From Neptuniibacter caesariensis (GTDB lineage: Bacteria > Pseudomonadota > Gammaproteobacteria > Pseudomonadales > Balneatricaceae), in the NCBI RefSeq assembly GCF_000153345.1, contig NZ_CH724125.1, positions 528,871 to 592,870 on the forward strand: DNA of 64,000 nt, in the 5' to 3' direction. Shown piece by piece: positions 27,323-36,517 of this stretch. Each line of letters opens with the position of its first letter. Position 1 is the first letter of the stretch. The position numbers and the translations under genes are program-made. Under the pieces are notes generated by a model, which did not search any database, was not told where the DNA came from, and worked only from the letters and a program-made list of their open reading frames with translations.

Positions 27323-28724
27323 GCGAGCCCTCTTCTGTTGCTGCATAGATTTCAATACGGTTTCGCCCATTCCTTTTTGCGGTATAGAGTGCCTGATCCG
27401 CCTGGGATACAAGTTCATCGTATACAAAAGTGTCAGGGGATTGTTGAGCCAGGCCTACGCTTACACTGATACTCACCAGGGAACCATAGATAAAAATCGA
27501 TTTATCCAGCGAATCCCTGATTCGGTCAGCACACTGTGTAGCCTGCTCAAGATCACTCTGAGGCAGGAGCACTATAAACTCTTCACCTCCGTAGCGGCCC
27601 AGAAGGTCACTCTCACGGAGGTTATCTCGAATATACTGAGATGCTTGCTGAAGTACTGTGTCGCCCGTTTGATGGCCGAACTTGTCATTTATCTGTTTAA
27701 ACTGGTCGATATCGATCATCAGCATGGTCAGAGGTTGGTTGTAGCGCACAGCACGGCTGGCCTCTTGTTCAGCTCTGAATTTAAAGTGCTGTCGGTTATA
27801 TAAACCCGTTAAAGAATCAGTGACTGAACGTTGATAAAGTCTCCGCATTAATACGCATGTGTAAGCGGATAGTGCTCCAAAAGTCAGTGACGCTAACATT
27901 CCCCATAGATCCAATAGTGCGTGAGGTACACCGTGGGCATTGATATCGGGTTTTACGCGTGCCTCAAGTTGCCAGCTTCCCCCCGGTATTGCGATAGGGG
28001 CAGTGAGGTCCGGTGTAGATTCAACGGTATGATTACCAAAAATTGCCTGCCTTTGATCTGATTGTATGTTTTTGGCGACAATCCTGTAGCGGGCGAGGTT
28101 ATCTTGCGGAAGAAGGGATATCTCATCAAAGAAAGCGTCTGCATCAATAATGACCGTAATAAACCCCCAAAACTTAGTCTCTAACCCTTCGCGGTCAAAG
28201 AGAGGTTTATGGGCGATAAAACCTGATCCACCTTGCGGTAATCTCACCGGCCCGAAGAGGTACATTTTCTTTTCTTCGATTGTTCGTAAAACCACCTCTC
28301 TTTGTTCCGGTAGTTCTCTAAGGTTTCCTCCAATGACTGTTTCATCAATCGGTGGGTAGATCTGGGAGATAATGGCATTTGGAGACAGCTGAACCTGACG
28401 AATGCTGGTACGAGTAGAGAGGAAACGAGTAGCAAGTACCTCGAACTCCCGCTGCTGGACATTATTATTGAGTAAAAGCAGTGATTCGATGGCATCTAAA
28501 ATGATCAGGTTACGATCAAGGGCGCGTTGGAAATGCGTGGACATCCTGTCGACTCGCGACTGGACGACATTTTCCAGCTCTTTTTTGTGCACTTCCGCAT
28601 CAAGCTTAACAAGCCATTTTGAAACCCCGAGCGCCAGGGCAAAAATAAGTAAACCAACCAGCCAGGGAAGTGTACGTAGAAGAATCAGTTTCTGCATATA
28701 CCCTTCAATTTTTTGCTTATCCAT
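27288..28724 (-). CDS. CHASE-domain diguanylate cyclase
   Basis: 478 residues making cyclic di-GMP. An N-terminal membrane segment (about 11-33), a periplasmic CHASE-type sensor (about 40-270, with IRQVQLSPNAIISQIYP and WGFITVIIDADAFFDEI), a second membrane segment, and a GGDEF domain with the active site GRYGGEEFIVLLP. The inhibitory site RESD lies five residues ahead of GGEEF, so product feedback is expected. The ATG at 28697, just behind GAAGGG, is an alternative start. It is divergent from topB (77 bp) and overlaps srkA at its 3' end. Confidence 0.94.
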   Translation of the reverse strand: MDKQKIEGYMQKLILLRTLPWLVGLLIFALALGVSKWLVKLDAEVHKKELENVVQSRVDRMSTHFQRALDRNLIILDAIESLLLLNNNVQQREFEVLATRFLSTRTSIRQVQLSPNAIISQIYPPIDETVIGGNLRELPEQREVVLRTIEEKKMYLFGPVRLPQGGSGFIAHKPLFDREGLETKFWGFITVIIDADAFFDEISLLPQDNLARYRIVAKNIQSDQRQAIFGNHTVESTPDLTAPIAIPGGSWQLEARVKPDINAHGVPHALLDLWGMLASLTFGALSAYTCVLMRRLYQRSVTDSLTGLYNRQHFKFRAEQEASRAVRYNQPLTMLMIDIDQFKQINDKFGHQTGDTVLQQASQYIRDNLRESDLLGRYGGEEFIVLLPQSDLEQATQCADRIRDSLDKSIFIYGSLVSISVSVGLAQQSPDTFVYDELVSQADQALYTAKRNGRNRIEIYAATEEGSPTSRPEDPHQA

Positions 28725-28801
28725 TAATAATAGTCAGCTTTCGCTGGAATGAAGCGTTAGATTGGATTACTGTTATACTGTTTTTATATACAGTGCTTGA
28801 T

Positions 28802-30712
28802 ATGGTTTTATATATAGCGGAAAAACCCAGCCTCGGTCGGGCTATTGCTGATGCGTTACCTAAACCGCATAAGAAAGCTGAAGGATTCATAACCGCAGCC
28901 AATGGTGATGTGGTCTCCTGGTGTTATGGGCATCTTCTGGAGCTGGCGGAGCCTGAAGATTATGATCCGGTTTTTAAAAAATGGCAGACAGAGACACTTC
29001 CGATTATCCCTGAGCAGTGGCAACTGAAGCCTAAACCCAAAACACGTAAACAGATTAGTGTCTTAAGGAAGCTTTGCAAAGAAGCTGACCAGATCGTTCA
29101 TGCAGGCGACCCTGATCGCGAAGGTCAGTTGCTGGTGGACGAAGTCATTGAGTACCTAAAGCTACCTCAGTATAAAAAATCCTCTCTGAAACGTTGCTTA
29201 ATCAGTGACCTGAATACTCAGTCGGTAAAAAAAGCACTCAGTAATCTAAGAGACAATCGTGATTTTATTCCTCTTTCTGTATCCGCGTTGGCAAGGAGCA
29301 GAGCAGATTGGTTATACGGAATTAATTTGACCCGGGCGTACACATTACAGGGGCGCTCAGCGGGCTATAACGGTGTTTTATCCGTAGGGCGGGTACAAAC
29401 CCCAGTTTTGGGCTTGGTTGTGAGGCGCGATAGCGAGATTGAATCTTTCCAATCAAAACCGTTTTACGAAGTGTTTGCTCAGATGAGTACCGAGCAAGGG
29501 GAGCGCTTCAAAGTTAAATGGCAGCCAAGTGAGGCGTGCGAAAAGTGGCAGGACGATGCGGGTCGGGTGCTGTATCGACCATTAGTGGAAAATGTTGCTG
29601 CACGTATTCATGGCAAGCAGGGCACTGTCGATGATATCTCATGCAGTAATAAACAGATCCCTGCGCCGCTCCCATATAATCTTTCTGCACTGCAGATAGA
29701 TGCCAATAAACGCTTTTCATTAAGTGCTCAACAAGTGCTCGATGCCTGCCAGAATTTATATGAAAAACATAAACTACTGACCTACCCAAGATCTGACTGC
29801 CGATATATTCCGGAAAATCACCATGCGGAAGCTGCTCAGGTAATCAATGCGGTCATTGCCAATGGAGCACAATTCAGTGCCGTTCAGCAAACTATAGATC
29901 CGCAAGTCAAAGGTCGAGCCTGGAATGATAAAAAGGTCGATGCTCACCACGCCATTATCCCAACACAAAAAAAGATGGCGCTTAGTAAACTCCCCAAAGC
30001 TGAGCAGCAGGTTTATGAGCTAGTATCCCGGCACTATCTCGCCCAGTTTATGCCCGCTTATCGGTATGCAGAGACAAAACTGAGTGTGGTGATTGAGGGT
30101 GGGCTGTTCACGACTAGTGCAAAACAGATTATTGATCCGGGCTGGAAACAGATTATCGGTAAAGCTAAGGGCGAAGAGGAAGAGCCATTATTGCCAAAGC
30201 TGGAAAAAGGGCAGCCATTAACCTGTTTGTCGGCCGAGATAAAAGATAAACAGACTCAACCCCCAAAACCTTATACTGACGCCACATTATTGGCAGCCAT
30301 GACGGGAATCTCACGTCATGTTGAAGATCCTTCCATTCGGAAAATCCTCAAAGACACGGACGGCCTTGGAACGGAAGCAACCCGAGCGGGAATCATTGAA
30401 TTGCTCATGAAACGGCAGTTTTTGTCTCGTGATGGGAAGATTATAAGAAGTACAGAGACAGGGAAATCTCTTATTGGCGTTCTGCCTGATAAGGCAGGCA
30501 AACCGGATATGACGGCACAGTGGGAATCATCTTTGGACTTAATCAGCAAACGCGAGGCCAGCTATAGCGTCTTTATGGATGAGATGGTGATGCAACTGCG
30601 TAGCATGGTTAGCCAGTCTGCTACGGTTGATCTTGAGCTGTTAAGACAGATGAAACCGGTTAAAAATACGTTTAAACGAAAGCGTACACGTGCCAAAAAG
30701 AAGACTAAGTGA
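28802..30712 (+). CDS. topB: DNA topoisomerase III
   Basis: A type IA topoisomerase of 636 residues that decatenates DNA and resolves recombination and replication intermediates. The Toprim domain shows AEKPSLGRAIADALP and HAGDPDREGQLLVDEV; the catalytic tyrosine is in LLTYPRSDCRYIPENH; LYGINLTRAYTLQ and TDGLGTEATRAGIIELLMKR are further family signatures. The start MVLYIAEKP at 28802 matches the family; the frame is open further upstream but begins within the divergent gene. A basic C-terminal tail (FKRKRTRAKKKTK) replaces zinc fingers. Confidence 0.96.
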   Translation: MVLYIAEKPSLGRAIADALPKPHKKAEGFITAANGDVVSWCYGHLLELAEPEDYDPVFKKWQTETLPIIPEQWQLKPKPKTRKQISVLRKLCKEADQIVHAGDPDREGQLLVDEVIEYLKLPQYKKSSLKRCLISDLNTQSVKKALSNLRDNRDFIPLSVSALARSRADWLYGINLTRAYTLQGRSAGYNGVLSVGRVQTPVLGLVVRRDSEIESFQSKPFYEVFAQMSTEQGERFKVKWQPSEACEKWQDDAGRVLYRPLVENVAARIHGKQGTVDDISCSNKQIPAPLPYNLSALQIDANKRFSLSAQQVLDACQNLYEKHKLLTYPRSDCRYIPENHHAEAAQVINAVIANGAQFSAVQQTIDPQVKGRAWNDKKVDAHHAIIPTQKKMALSKLPKAEQQVYELVSRHYLAQFMPAYRYAETKLSVVIEGGLFTTSAKQIIDPGWKQIIGKAKGEEEEPLLPKLEKGQPLTCLSAEIKDKQTQPPKPYTDATLLAAMTGISRHVEDPSIRKILKDTDGLGTEATRAGIIELLMKRQFLSRDGKIIRSTETGKSLIGVLPDKAGKPDMTAQWESSLDLISKREASYSVFMDEMVMQLRSMVSQSATVDLELLRQMKPVKNTFKRKRTRAKKKTK

Positions 30713-30795
30713 AGCTAACGATACTATGGGCCCATTTTTAGGGTTCTCTGAATGTGATATTTTGACTGCTTATATATCATTCCAAGAGAACTCGC

Positions 30796-31659
30796 ATGGA
30801 CCTTCTTTCCCTAAATACGTTTAAGGCAGTTGTTGAGTACGGTGGCGTGCAACAGGCTTCAAAGCAGATTCATACCGTTCAATCAAACGTGACAGCACGA
30901 ATAAAACGGCTTGAAGAAGAGTTACAAACATCACTCTTCTACCGAAAAGGACGTAAGCTGGAATTAACACCTGCTGGTACCGTACTGCTCGAATACGCAG
31001 ATAAACTCCTCCAGCTTGAAAAGCAGGCAGGTATCGCGGTAAGGCAAGTGGGTCAGGCGGTTGGTGAAATTAGAATAGGCTCGATGGAATCATTTGCTGC
31101 TGTTCGAATGCCTGGGTTACTGCAAAACCTGATGAAGGCTCACCCTGACCTGGTACCTAAAGTTCAGTCCTCTACCACTGGGCAACTGGTAGACGATGTT
31201 TTAAACCATAAACTGGATTGTGCTTTTGTCGGCGGCCCGATCAATCATCCAGACTTAATCTGTCATCAAGTGTTACTCGAAGAACTAGTCATAGTTTCAG
31301 CAAAAAGTACCGATGTGCCCAATGTACTCATTATGTTCCGTGAGGGCTGTGCATATCGTGAGAGGGCAGAAAGCTGGCTTAAAGAGAACGGTAAGATTAA
31401 CGCAGATGTTATGAGTATGGGTACGCAGGAAGGTATTCTTGGCTGTGTAGCGGTAGGACTCGGCTTTACCCTGGTGCCGAGAAAAGTGGTTGAAGAATCT
31501 AAGTATGCTGAAGATCTTGAGATGCAGTTTTTAGATGCGCAATATAGCCAGATCCCTACCTTGTTAATTACTCATAAAGAAGCCGTAGCGATGACCGCTA
31601 TTGAGACGATGTTATCGATCTTCAGCTCGAATATTCCTGAATGGGAATCTGCAGCATGA
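30796..31659 (+). CDS. LysR family transcriptional regulator
   Basis: 287 residues. The N-terminal wHTH (LNTFKAVVEYGGVQQASKQI, then VQSNVTARIKRLEEELQTSL) and the effector domain (IGSMESFAAVRMPGLLQNLM; DCAFVGGPINHPDLICHQVL) are complete. It lies 83 bp behind topB and faces a second LysR gene tail to tail. No neighbour is an obvious target. Confidence 0.93.
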   Translation: MDLLSLNTFKAVVEYGGVQQASKQIHTVQSNVTARIKRLEEELQTSLFYRKGRKLELTPAGTVLLEYADKLLQLEKQAGIAVRQVGQAVGEIRIGSMESFAAVRMPGLLQNLMKAHPDLVPKVQSSTTGQLVDDVLNHKLDCAFVGGPINHPDLICHQVLLEELVIVSAKSTDVPNVLIMFREGCAYRERAESWLKENGKINADVMSMGTQEGILGCVAVGLGFTLVPRKVVEESKYAEDLEMQFLDAQYSQIPTLLITHKEAVAMTAIETMLSIFSSNIPEWESAA

Positions 31660-31686
31660 CTTCCTGAGGCTATGTAAGCGGTTCTA

Positions 31687-32577
31687 TTACTTCATCCAGG
31701 GGTGTTGATCCAGGGTTTCGACAATGTGATCAATAAACAGCCTCACCTTTGGATTCAGATGCCTTCTGCTTGGATAGAGGGCGTGTATACCAACGGTTGG
31801 TGTTCGATACTCCGTGAGTATTTGTTTTACTTCACCTGTTTTAAGCTCTTCTTCAAAAAAGCCATTAGGTATACGGCCGATTCCTAAGCCGTTAAGCAGC
31901 ATATCTTTGCAGAAGGTTAGGTTGTTAGCGCGAATTCGAAAGTTAACCGGTACAGGCTTACCATCATTCCAGTTCTCAAAAACCCAATCGGTTGAGTTAA
32001 GTTTAATACCGATGCACTGGTGATTGATTAGATCGTCAGGAGTTTCGGGCTCACCATATTTATCCAGGTAATCCTGACTAGCGTACAGATGCGCATGAGC
32101 GTCTGAGATCTTTCTTGCAATCAGGCTTGAGTCCGACAGATCACCCACGCGTAATGCCAGATCAATACCTTCTTCCACCAGATCAACAACGCGCACGCTT
32201 AATTCAATATCAATTTGGATTTGGGGGTAGCGTTTAATAAAGCTGGAAACAGCATCATTCATGATGAAGATCCCCAACTCTGGAGGCATGGTTATACGCA
32301 AACGGCCTTTAGGTTCACTCTGTCTTGATGTGACTGAATGTTCGACATTCTCGAGTTCTTCCAGAAGAGGGCGGCAACGTTTAAAAAGGTCTTCCCCCTC
32401 ATTAGTCATACTCAGCTTACGAGTCGTACGATTGAGAAGGCGGACACCCAGCTCATCTTCGAGTTGAGCGATCCGGCGACTGATCGTAGATTTTTGGATG
32501 CCAAGTTTCTCAGCAGCAGAGGTAAAGCTGTTGTGTTCTATAACCTGAATAAACAGGTGAACATCATTTAAATTCAT
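31687..32577 (-). CDS. LysR family transcriptional regulator
   Basis: 296 residues, complete wHTH (VHLFIQVIEHNSFTSAAEKL, STISRRIAQLEDELGVRLLN) and effector domain (RITMPPELGIFIMNDAVSSF; LALRVGDLSDSSLIARKISD). It belongs to the same subgroup (DLVxEGxDLAxRxGxLxDSS) as the LysR protein at 1573-2457, suggesting paralogs. It is convergent with the LysR gene at 30796, and the nearest upstream gene on the same strand encodes a small secreted protein. Confidence 0.93.
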   Translation of the reverse strand: MNLNDVHLFIQVIEHNSFTSAAEKLGIQKSTISRRIAQLEDELGVRLLNRTTRKLSMTNEGEDLFKRCRPLLEELENVEHSVTSRQSEPKGRLRITMPPELGIFIMNDAVSSFIKRYPQIQIDIELSVRVVDLVEEGIDLALRVGDLSDSSLIARKISDAHAHLYASQDYLDKYGEPETPDDLINHQCIGIKLNSTDWVFENWNDGKPVPVNFRIRANNLTFCKDMLLNGLGIGRIPNGFFEEELKTGEVKQILTEYRTPTVGIHALYPSRRHLNPKVRLFIDHIVETLDQHPWMK

Positions 32578-32625
32578 TACTAAGGTTCACCTGTATCAAG
32601 TCACACCAGGTCGGAGCGTTATGGA

Positions 32626-33033
32626 TTAAAGAGCAGTGCACTGACCTGTGGTTGTAAGTACTACTGAAGGTGTGGTTGTCTTAACACTCTCAAAGCTAAG
32701 ATCGCCTTTGTTGAGGGTGAAGACCGTTGTGTCCATTCCACCCATAACAGGATCTTTTGCTGTGCGGCTTAGCTTCAGCATCGTGTCATTTTGTTCTACA
32801 GTAAAACCCGCGACTTTATTGATACTGGCAACTGAACCACTGACCGCAACATGATAACTGCACTTGCCTTCAGGGCAATTACGAATGCTTGGAGATTTCA
32901 TAAATGGGGCGGTATAGCTGGCTTGCGTATAAGTGCATTGATATTGCATTGATTCAGCAATGGCGAAGCCAGGAATAGCCATTAAACCAGTAAGTGAAAT
33001 ACCCAGCAATGACTGACGAAATCGTTTGTTCAT
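32626..33033 (-). CDS. Small secreted hypothetical protein
   Basis: 135 residues with a signal peptide (LLGISLTGLMAIPGFAIA, cleavage before ESMQYQC). The mature part of about 108 residues has four or five cysteines (YQCTYTQ, NCPEGKCSY and the C-terminal GQC) and looks all-beta. No family recognised. Monocistronic; AAGGAA precedes the start. Confidence 0.75.
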   Translation of the reverse strand: MNKRFRQSLLGISLTGLMAIPGFAIAESMQYQCTYTQASYTAPFMKSPSIRNCPEGKCSYHVAVSGSVASINKVAGFTVEQNDTMLKLSRTAKDPVMGGMDTTVFTLNKGDLSFESVKTTTPSVVLTTTGQCTAL

Positions 33034-33108
33034 GTTCCTTCCCCGTAGTTTCCTTCTATTAGTCTAGGGCAAATTAGCGCAGTCGTGAACCTTTGCTTAC
33101 AAAATCAT

Positions 33109-34695
33109 TCAAGGGGTATTTAATCCCAGAGTTTGCATCTCCCTATTCAATAAGGAATGCAAAAGTAATTCACCATCGGTTCCTACTTTAAACACGCCAT
33201 ATTGAGCATTGTCATAGCGTTTCGCTGAACCCTCTTCAAAGAAAAATGCATTCGTCGCAAATCGCATTTGATTGTCTCTTACCCGATACCTGAGCGCCAC
33301 TTCGTTTGAGTCAGAATTGTTTTCATCTGAAACCCTGATGAATGTGCCTAGGTTATTTTTTTCCAAGGCTACGATGATGAAGCCATCATCAGGAATCTCT
33401 CTTTGATGATTATATACATCGGTGACAATGGCGAATCGAAGTCTCATGTAATCGCCTTGCATGAGAGATCTTGGATCAACAGGGGCAAGTTTAAGGACGA
33501 CTTCTTGGCCTTCACTGAGTAGGCGTTCTTTCTTGTAGATATCCCAGTTTACTGCGCAGATACAAAGCAGAGTGCTGATAATGGCAATGAAACCGAAACG
33601 AATGTTAGTAGTGCGTTTTCCTGAAGCGTCTGCCTCAACCTTTGCAAGCTTTTTGACCAGTAATAGTATGCCAAGAAGAACAAAACCGAATATGGCAAGG
33701 TAGATTGATTTGGTTAATAAGGTTTCTGACAGGTTGTAGTAGTACCAAGAGAAAAAACTAACAATACTGATAAAGCCTAACGCGGCTAAAGTGATGCGCT
33801 GAAGGAAAATGCCTGTGATGAGTACCAGCAAAGAGGCTGTTAGCCCTTGGATAGGTAAGCTGGCAACACCAAACACCGTAGCTAGCAACAGATAAACCCA
33901 CTTGCGTTGTTGGGCTCCTTCAAAGTGATATTGCTGAGTTATCTTGATTATAAGAAACAGATAACTCATACCTACCACAGTGATGCCTATATAGGGCGCG
34001 TAAACATGTAGGATAGAAGGCGAGGCCTGCCGATGAAAGCTCATGATCTCTGAACCAAAAAAACTATGTGAACTGATCTGAATTAACGACAGGGCAAGAC
34101 CTAAAGTTATCGGTTCTAGGGTATAAGACTTAGACGCCCACCTTTCACTTCGTAAACAAAGCAGTGTAAAGAGGCCGGTAACCACGGCCGTACCCATACC
34201 AAAAATACCCATTCGATGCAGATACCATGAGAAAGCAAGCACGCCGAACCAAGTGCTCAACACGCGGTGCAGATAATTAGGCATGATTAATGCCAAAACA
34301 GCTTGATAGCTCCCTAAGAATAGGTAAGCGTAGATCTCCTTGAAATCGAATAGATCAAACAAGGCCCAGGCAACCATGAGCTGGCCACATAAGCTGGTAG
34401 CCAGAACTAGTTGGCCGATGAAAACGGATTGAGGATTTGCACGCTGAAGTAGATAAGCACCAACACTTGCAGCAATCCCTGCAGTAATGAGTAAGATCTC
34501 ATTGTCATATCTGAATAGCCAGGTGAAAGCGGTGCCAACAAAGCCAAGCATAAATAGGGCTGCAAACCATCCCGCAAAGCCCTGCATCAGTGATATGTAC
34601 CATAAGTTTCCAGATACAGGTTCGGCGATAGTTCTATCTAAAAGGCCTTTGTTCTGAAGTCTGTTCCATAGGGAAGTATTAGTTTGCTGAGTCAT
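33109..34695 (-). CDS. Membrane protein with DUF4401 and GDYXXLXY domains
   Basis: A 528-residue polytopic protein. Residues 1 to about 360 hold some 11 hydrophobic segments of DUF4401 type, and the C-terminal third is a soluble GDYXXLXY module with PVDPRSLMQGDYMRLRFAIV and the conserved KVGTDGELLLHSL end. These two parts are usually separate neighbouring genes; here they are fused. It starts within the end of the DUF2157 gene (17-bp overlap), so the two are translated together. The role is unknown; the module is thought to face the periplasm. Confidence 0.85.
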   Translation of the reverse strand: MTQQTNTSLWNRLQNKGLLDRTIAEPVSGNLWYISLMQGFAGWFAALFMLGFVGTAFTWLFRYDNEILLITAGIAASVGAYLLQRANPQSVFIGQLVLATSLCGQLMVAWALFDLFDFKEIYAYLFLGSYQAVLALIMPNYLHRVLSTWFGVLAFSWYLHRMGIFGMGTAVVTGLFTLLCLRSERWASKSYTLEPITLGLALSLIQISSHSFFGSEIMSFHRQASPSILHVYAPYIGITVVGMSYLFLIIKITQQYHFEGAQQRKWVYLLLATVFGVASLPIQGLTASLLVLITGIFLQRITLAALGFISIVSFFSWYYYNLSETLLTKSIYLAIFGFVLLGILLLVKKLAKVEADASGKRTTNIRFGFIAIISTLLCICAVNWDIYKKERLLSEGQEVVLKLAPVDPRSLMQGDYMRLRFAIVTDVYNHQREIPDDGFIIVALEKNNLGTFIRVSDENNSDSNEVALRYRVRDNQMRFATNAFFFEEGSAKRYDNAQYGVFKVGTDGELLLHSLLNREMQTLGLNTP

Positions 34696-35683
34696 CGGCC
34701 CGCTCCTTTTTTAATTCAGAGTGGAGGTTCCTCAGCCATATTCCCGCCATAGAAGAGCAGAAGATGATATATAGGCTGATAAAAAGAAATGCTCCTCCAT
34801 CAAAGGCATCTGCCATGGTGTTAATAAGGAAAGCGGTGGAGACTACAACAAGGCTTACGCTAATACCGGCTAGTATCATCAGGTTTAGGTCTTTGTGATA
34901 AAACCAATAGAACAGAAAGCCGATGAGTAGGCTATAGATCACTAAATAGAGAGCCTTGTCTTCGAAATCGAAGATCCCCCAAATGGCTAACCAGCTTGCT
35001 ATGAATCCGCAGAACACTATCAATATCTGAACAGCAATCTGATTTTGTGACCAGAATTGTTTTAGGTAATAGCCAGCATTCAGGAATAGGGCAAGCGTGC
35101 CATTGATTGAGAGTAATAAGACCATGGTCAGATCATCATCGATCAGGAAATCGAAGATCCCTCTAAACCTAGAGAAATAGAGCGATATGCTCAGGCTGAG
35201 CGTCGCTGAAAAAAATAGCCATAAGGTGCTGGATCCGTGAACGATGGCAAAAGGCAGGATAAACAGCGACCAGATGGCAAACAGTTGCCAGGGATCAGCA
35301 CCTGTTTGGTAGGTTTGACCTGAAAGCGCCAGTAGAGCACCAATCTGCAAACTAATTAAACTGGCTATAGCGACCGCTTTAATAGGGTCGTTTCGCTTAA
35401 AGAAGTAAAAAATTGTGGTTGTGATAATTCCAATTTGAACAAAAGTAAACTTGCTGAGTTTGCTCATCTCTTGCCAATTGAAAGCCAGAAAAAAAATCAG
35501 ACTTGCACCCAGAGATATTAAGCCTAACCAGAGTAGCAGTTGGGTAATGAATTCGTGCCACTGTTTGGGCGAGGGAAGTGAATCAGCTTCTTTCAAAGCC
35601 AAGTGAAGATCAGCGTCTTTAATGAGCCCCTGACGGTGCCAATCGAGAATGCTGTCCCTATCAGAAGGGGATTTGAATATCAT
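34679..35683 (-). CDS. DUF2157 membrane protein
   Basis: 334 residues with a soluble N-terminal part (DRDSILDWHRQGLIKDADLH) and about ten membrane segments beginning at WLGLISLGASLIFFLAFNW, the DUF2157 signature. DUF2157 and DUF4401/GDYXXLXY genes are commonly linked, as here. Function unknown; a paired membrane complex is inferred from the conserved linkage and overlap. A 15-bp hairpin lies just upstream at 35711-35747. Confidence 0.88.
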   Translation of the reverse strand: MIFKSPSDRDSILDWHRQGLIKDADLHLALKEADSLPSPKQWHEFITQLLLWLGLISLGASLIFFLAFNWQEMSKLSKFTFVQIGIITTTIFYFFKRNDPIKAVAIASLISLQIGALLALSGQTYQTGADPWQLFAIWSLFILPFAIVHGSSTLWLFFSATLSLSISLYFSRFRGIFDFLIDDDLTMVLLLSINGTLALFLNAGYYLKQFWSQNQIAVQILIVFCGFIASWLAIWGIFDFEDKALYLVIYSLLIGFLFYWFYHKDLNLMILAGISVSLVVVSTAFLINTMADAFDGGAFLFISLYIIFCSSMAGIWLRNLHSELKKERADDSAN

Positions 35684-35710
35684 GTTCGCAGATTCCCAGG
35701 CATCCTGCCG

Positions 35711-35747
35711 TTTCAGTAAGTGATAAATTAAATATCACTTACCGAAA
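35711..35747 (-). other. Strong palindrome/hairpin between two minus-strand transcription units
   Basis: GTAAGTGATA and TATCACTTAC form a perfect 10-bp stem with a 7-base AT loop, extended by TTTC/GAAA; the one mismatch is G-U in the minus-strand transcript, giving 15 pairs. No T run follows. It sits past the FmdB-like gene and before DUF2157, so it may be an mRNA end or processing structure, or an operator dyad. Confidence 0.6.
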
Positions 35748-35775
35748 GCGAACTGTCAAAGCGAGAGGGCGCGGA

Positions 35776-36030
35776 TCAGATTCCGCAACCACCGCTAGGG
35801 CAGCCTCCGCCACTCATGCAAGGTGGCGCTTCAGGGTTTTTCAACGCGGCGCTTTTAACTACACCTGCAGTCGTAAGAAGTTTGGTTACTTCAGATTCCG
35901 GTGGAATATCCTGAGGGTCGAGGTTTGCTAATTGACATAACTCTTCCCAGTTCCGTGGAGTCAGGGCCATCGTGTGTTTAACTTCGATGACATCACCCGT
36001 AGCTTCAATGCGATAGTCGTATGTCGGCAT
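35776..36030 (-). CDS. FmdB-like small protein with Cys/Gly-rich tail
   Basis: 84 residues. The start MPTYDYRIEATGDVIEVKH resembles FmdB-type zinc-ribbon proteins, but the usual cysteine after YDYR is isoleucine here and no N-terminal CxxC is present. The C-terminus is CMSGGGCPSGGCGI, a glycine-rich stretch with three cysteines after a proline-rich linker. It is the last of a six-gene run, 3 bp behind the pyrophosphohydrolase gene. Function unknown; metal binding by the tail is plausible. Confidence 0.75.
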   Translation of the reverse strand: MPTYDYRIEATGDVIEVKHTMALTPRNWEELCQLANLDPQDIPPESEVTKLLTTAGVVKSAALKNPEAPPCMSGGGCPSGGCGI

Positions 36031-36033
36031 ATA

Positions 36034-36504
36034 TTAGTCCAGTTTAGGCTCGTGCCAGTTAACAGACTTGAGGAATTTGTGAGCAGGGTAAAACTTTCCA
36101 TCACTGCCTTCCTGGTCCTTGGATGACTTGATGTAAGCTTCAGGCAATTCACCGCCAGCATAAACATCTAACCCTTTTTCATTCTGGTAAAACGCAAGCG
36201 TTTGATCAATCTCATCCTGTGTCTTACACAGTTTTGACAGGTTACTAGCCTGAACAGCTGCCATATCCTTGTCAGCATCAATGCCCATAATGTGAGCCAT
36301 ACCGTAAGTTACAACAAGAATGTCTGCTACCGCATCACGAATCTCTGAAGTGTCTTTATTTTCGAGACCTTCAACAAGCTCGGCAAGTTCTTCTTGAATC
36401 AGGTGAAGTTGTTTACCTGCTTTTTCCCAATTCGGGGCTTTAAGGTCACCTTGTTCATTACCGAATACTGTGTTCAGGTAGGAAACGTCTGTGAAATTGC
36501 TCAT
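36034..36504 (-). CDS. MazG-like/all-alpha NTP pyrophosphohydrolase
   Basis: 156 residues with the helical NTP-PPase metal motif: EELAELVEGL followed by EIRDAVADILVVTYGMAHI. Such enzymes split nucleoside triphosphates to NMP and pyrophosphate for pool cleaning; the substrate is not clear. The C-terminal half (DVYAGGELPEAYIKSSKDQE, then KFLKSVNWHEP) is a tail seen in a phage- and bacteria-wide subgroup. It is 13 bp behind the cysteine desulfurase fusion gene. Confidence 0.85.
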   Translation of the reverse strand: MSNFTDVSYLNTVFGNEQGDLKAPNWEKAGKQLHLIQEELAELVEGLENKDTSEIRDAVADILVVTYGMAHIMGIDADKDMAAVQASNLSKLCKTQDEIDQTLAFYQNEKGLDVYAGGELPEAYIKSSKDQEGSDGKFYPAHKFLKSVNWHEPKLD

Positions 36505-36517
36505 TGTTACTCCAAAA

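Noticed and set aside
28670..28801. N-terminal extension of topoisomerase III
   Set aside because: The added residues overlap the divergent GGDEF gene and do not match the family, which begins MVLYIAEKP at 28802.
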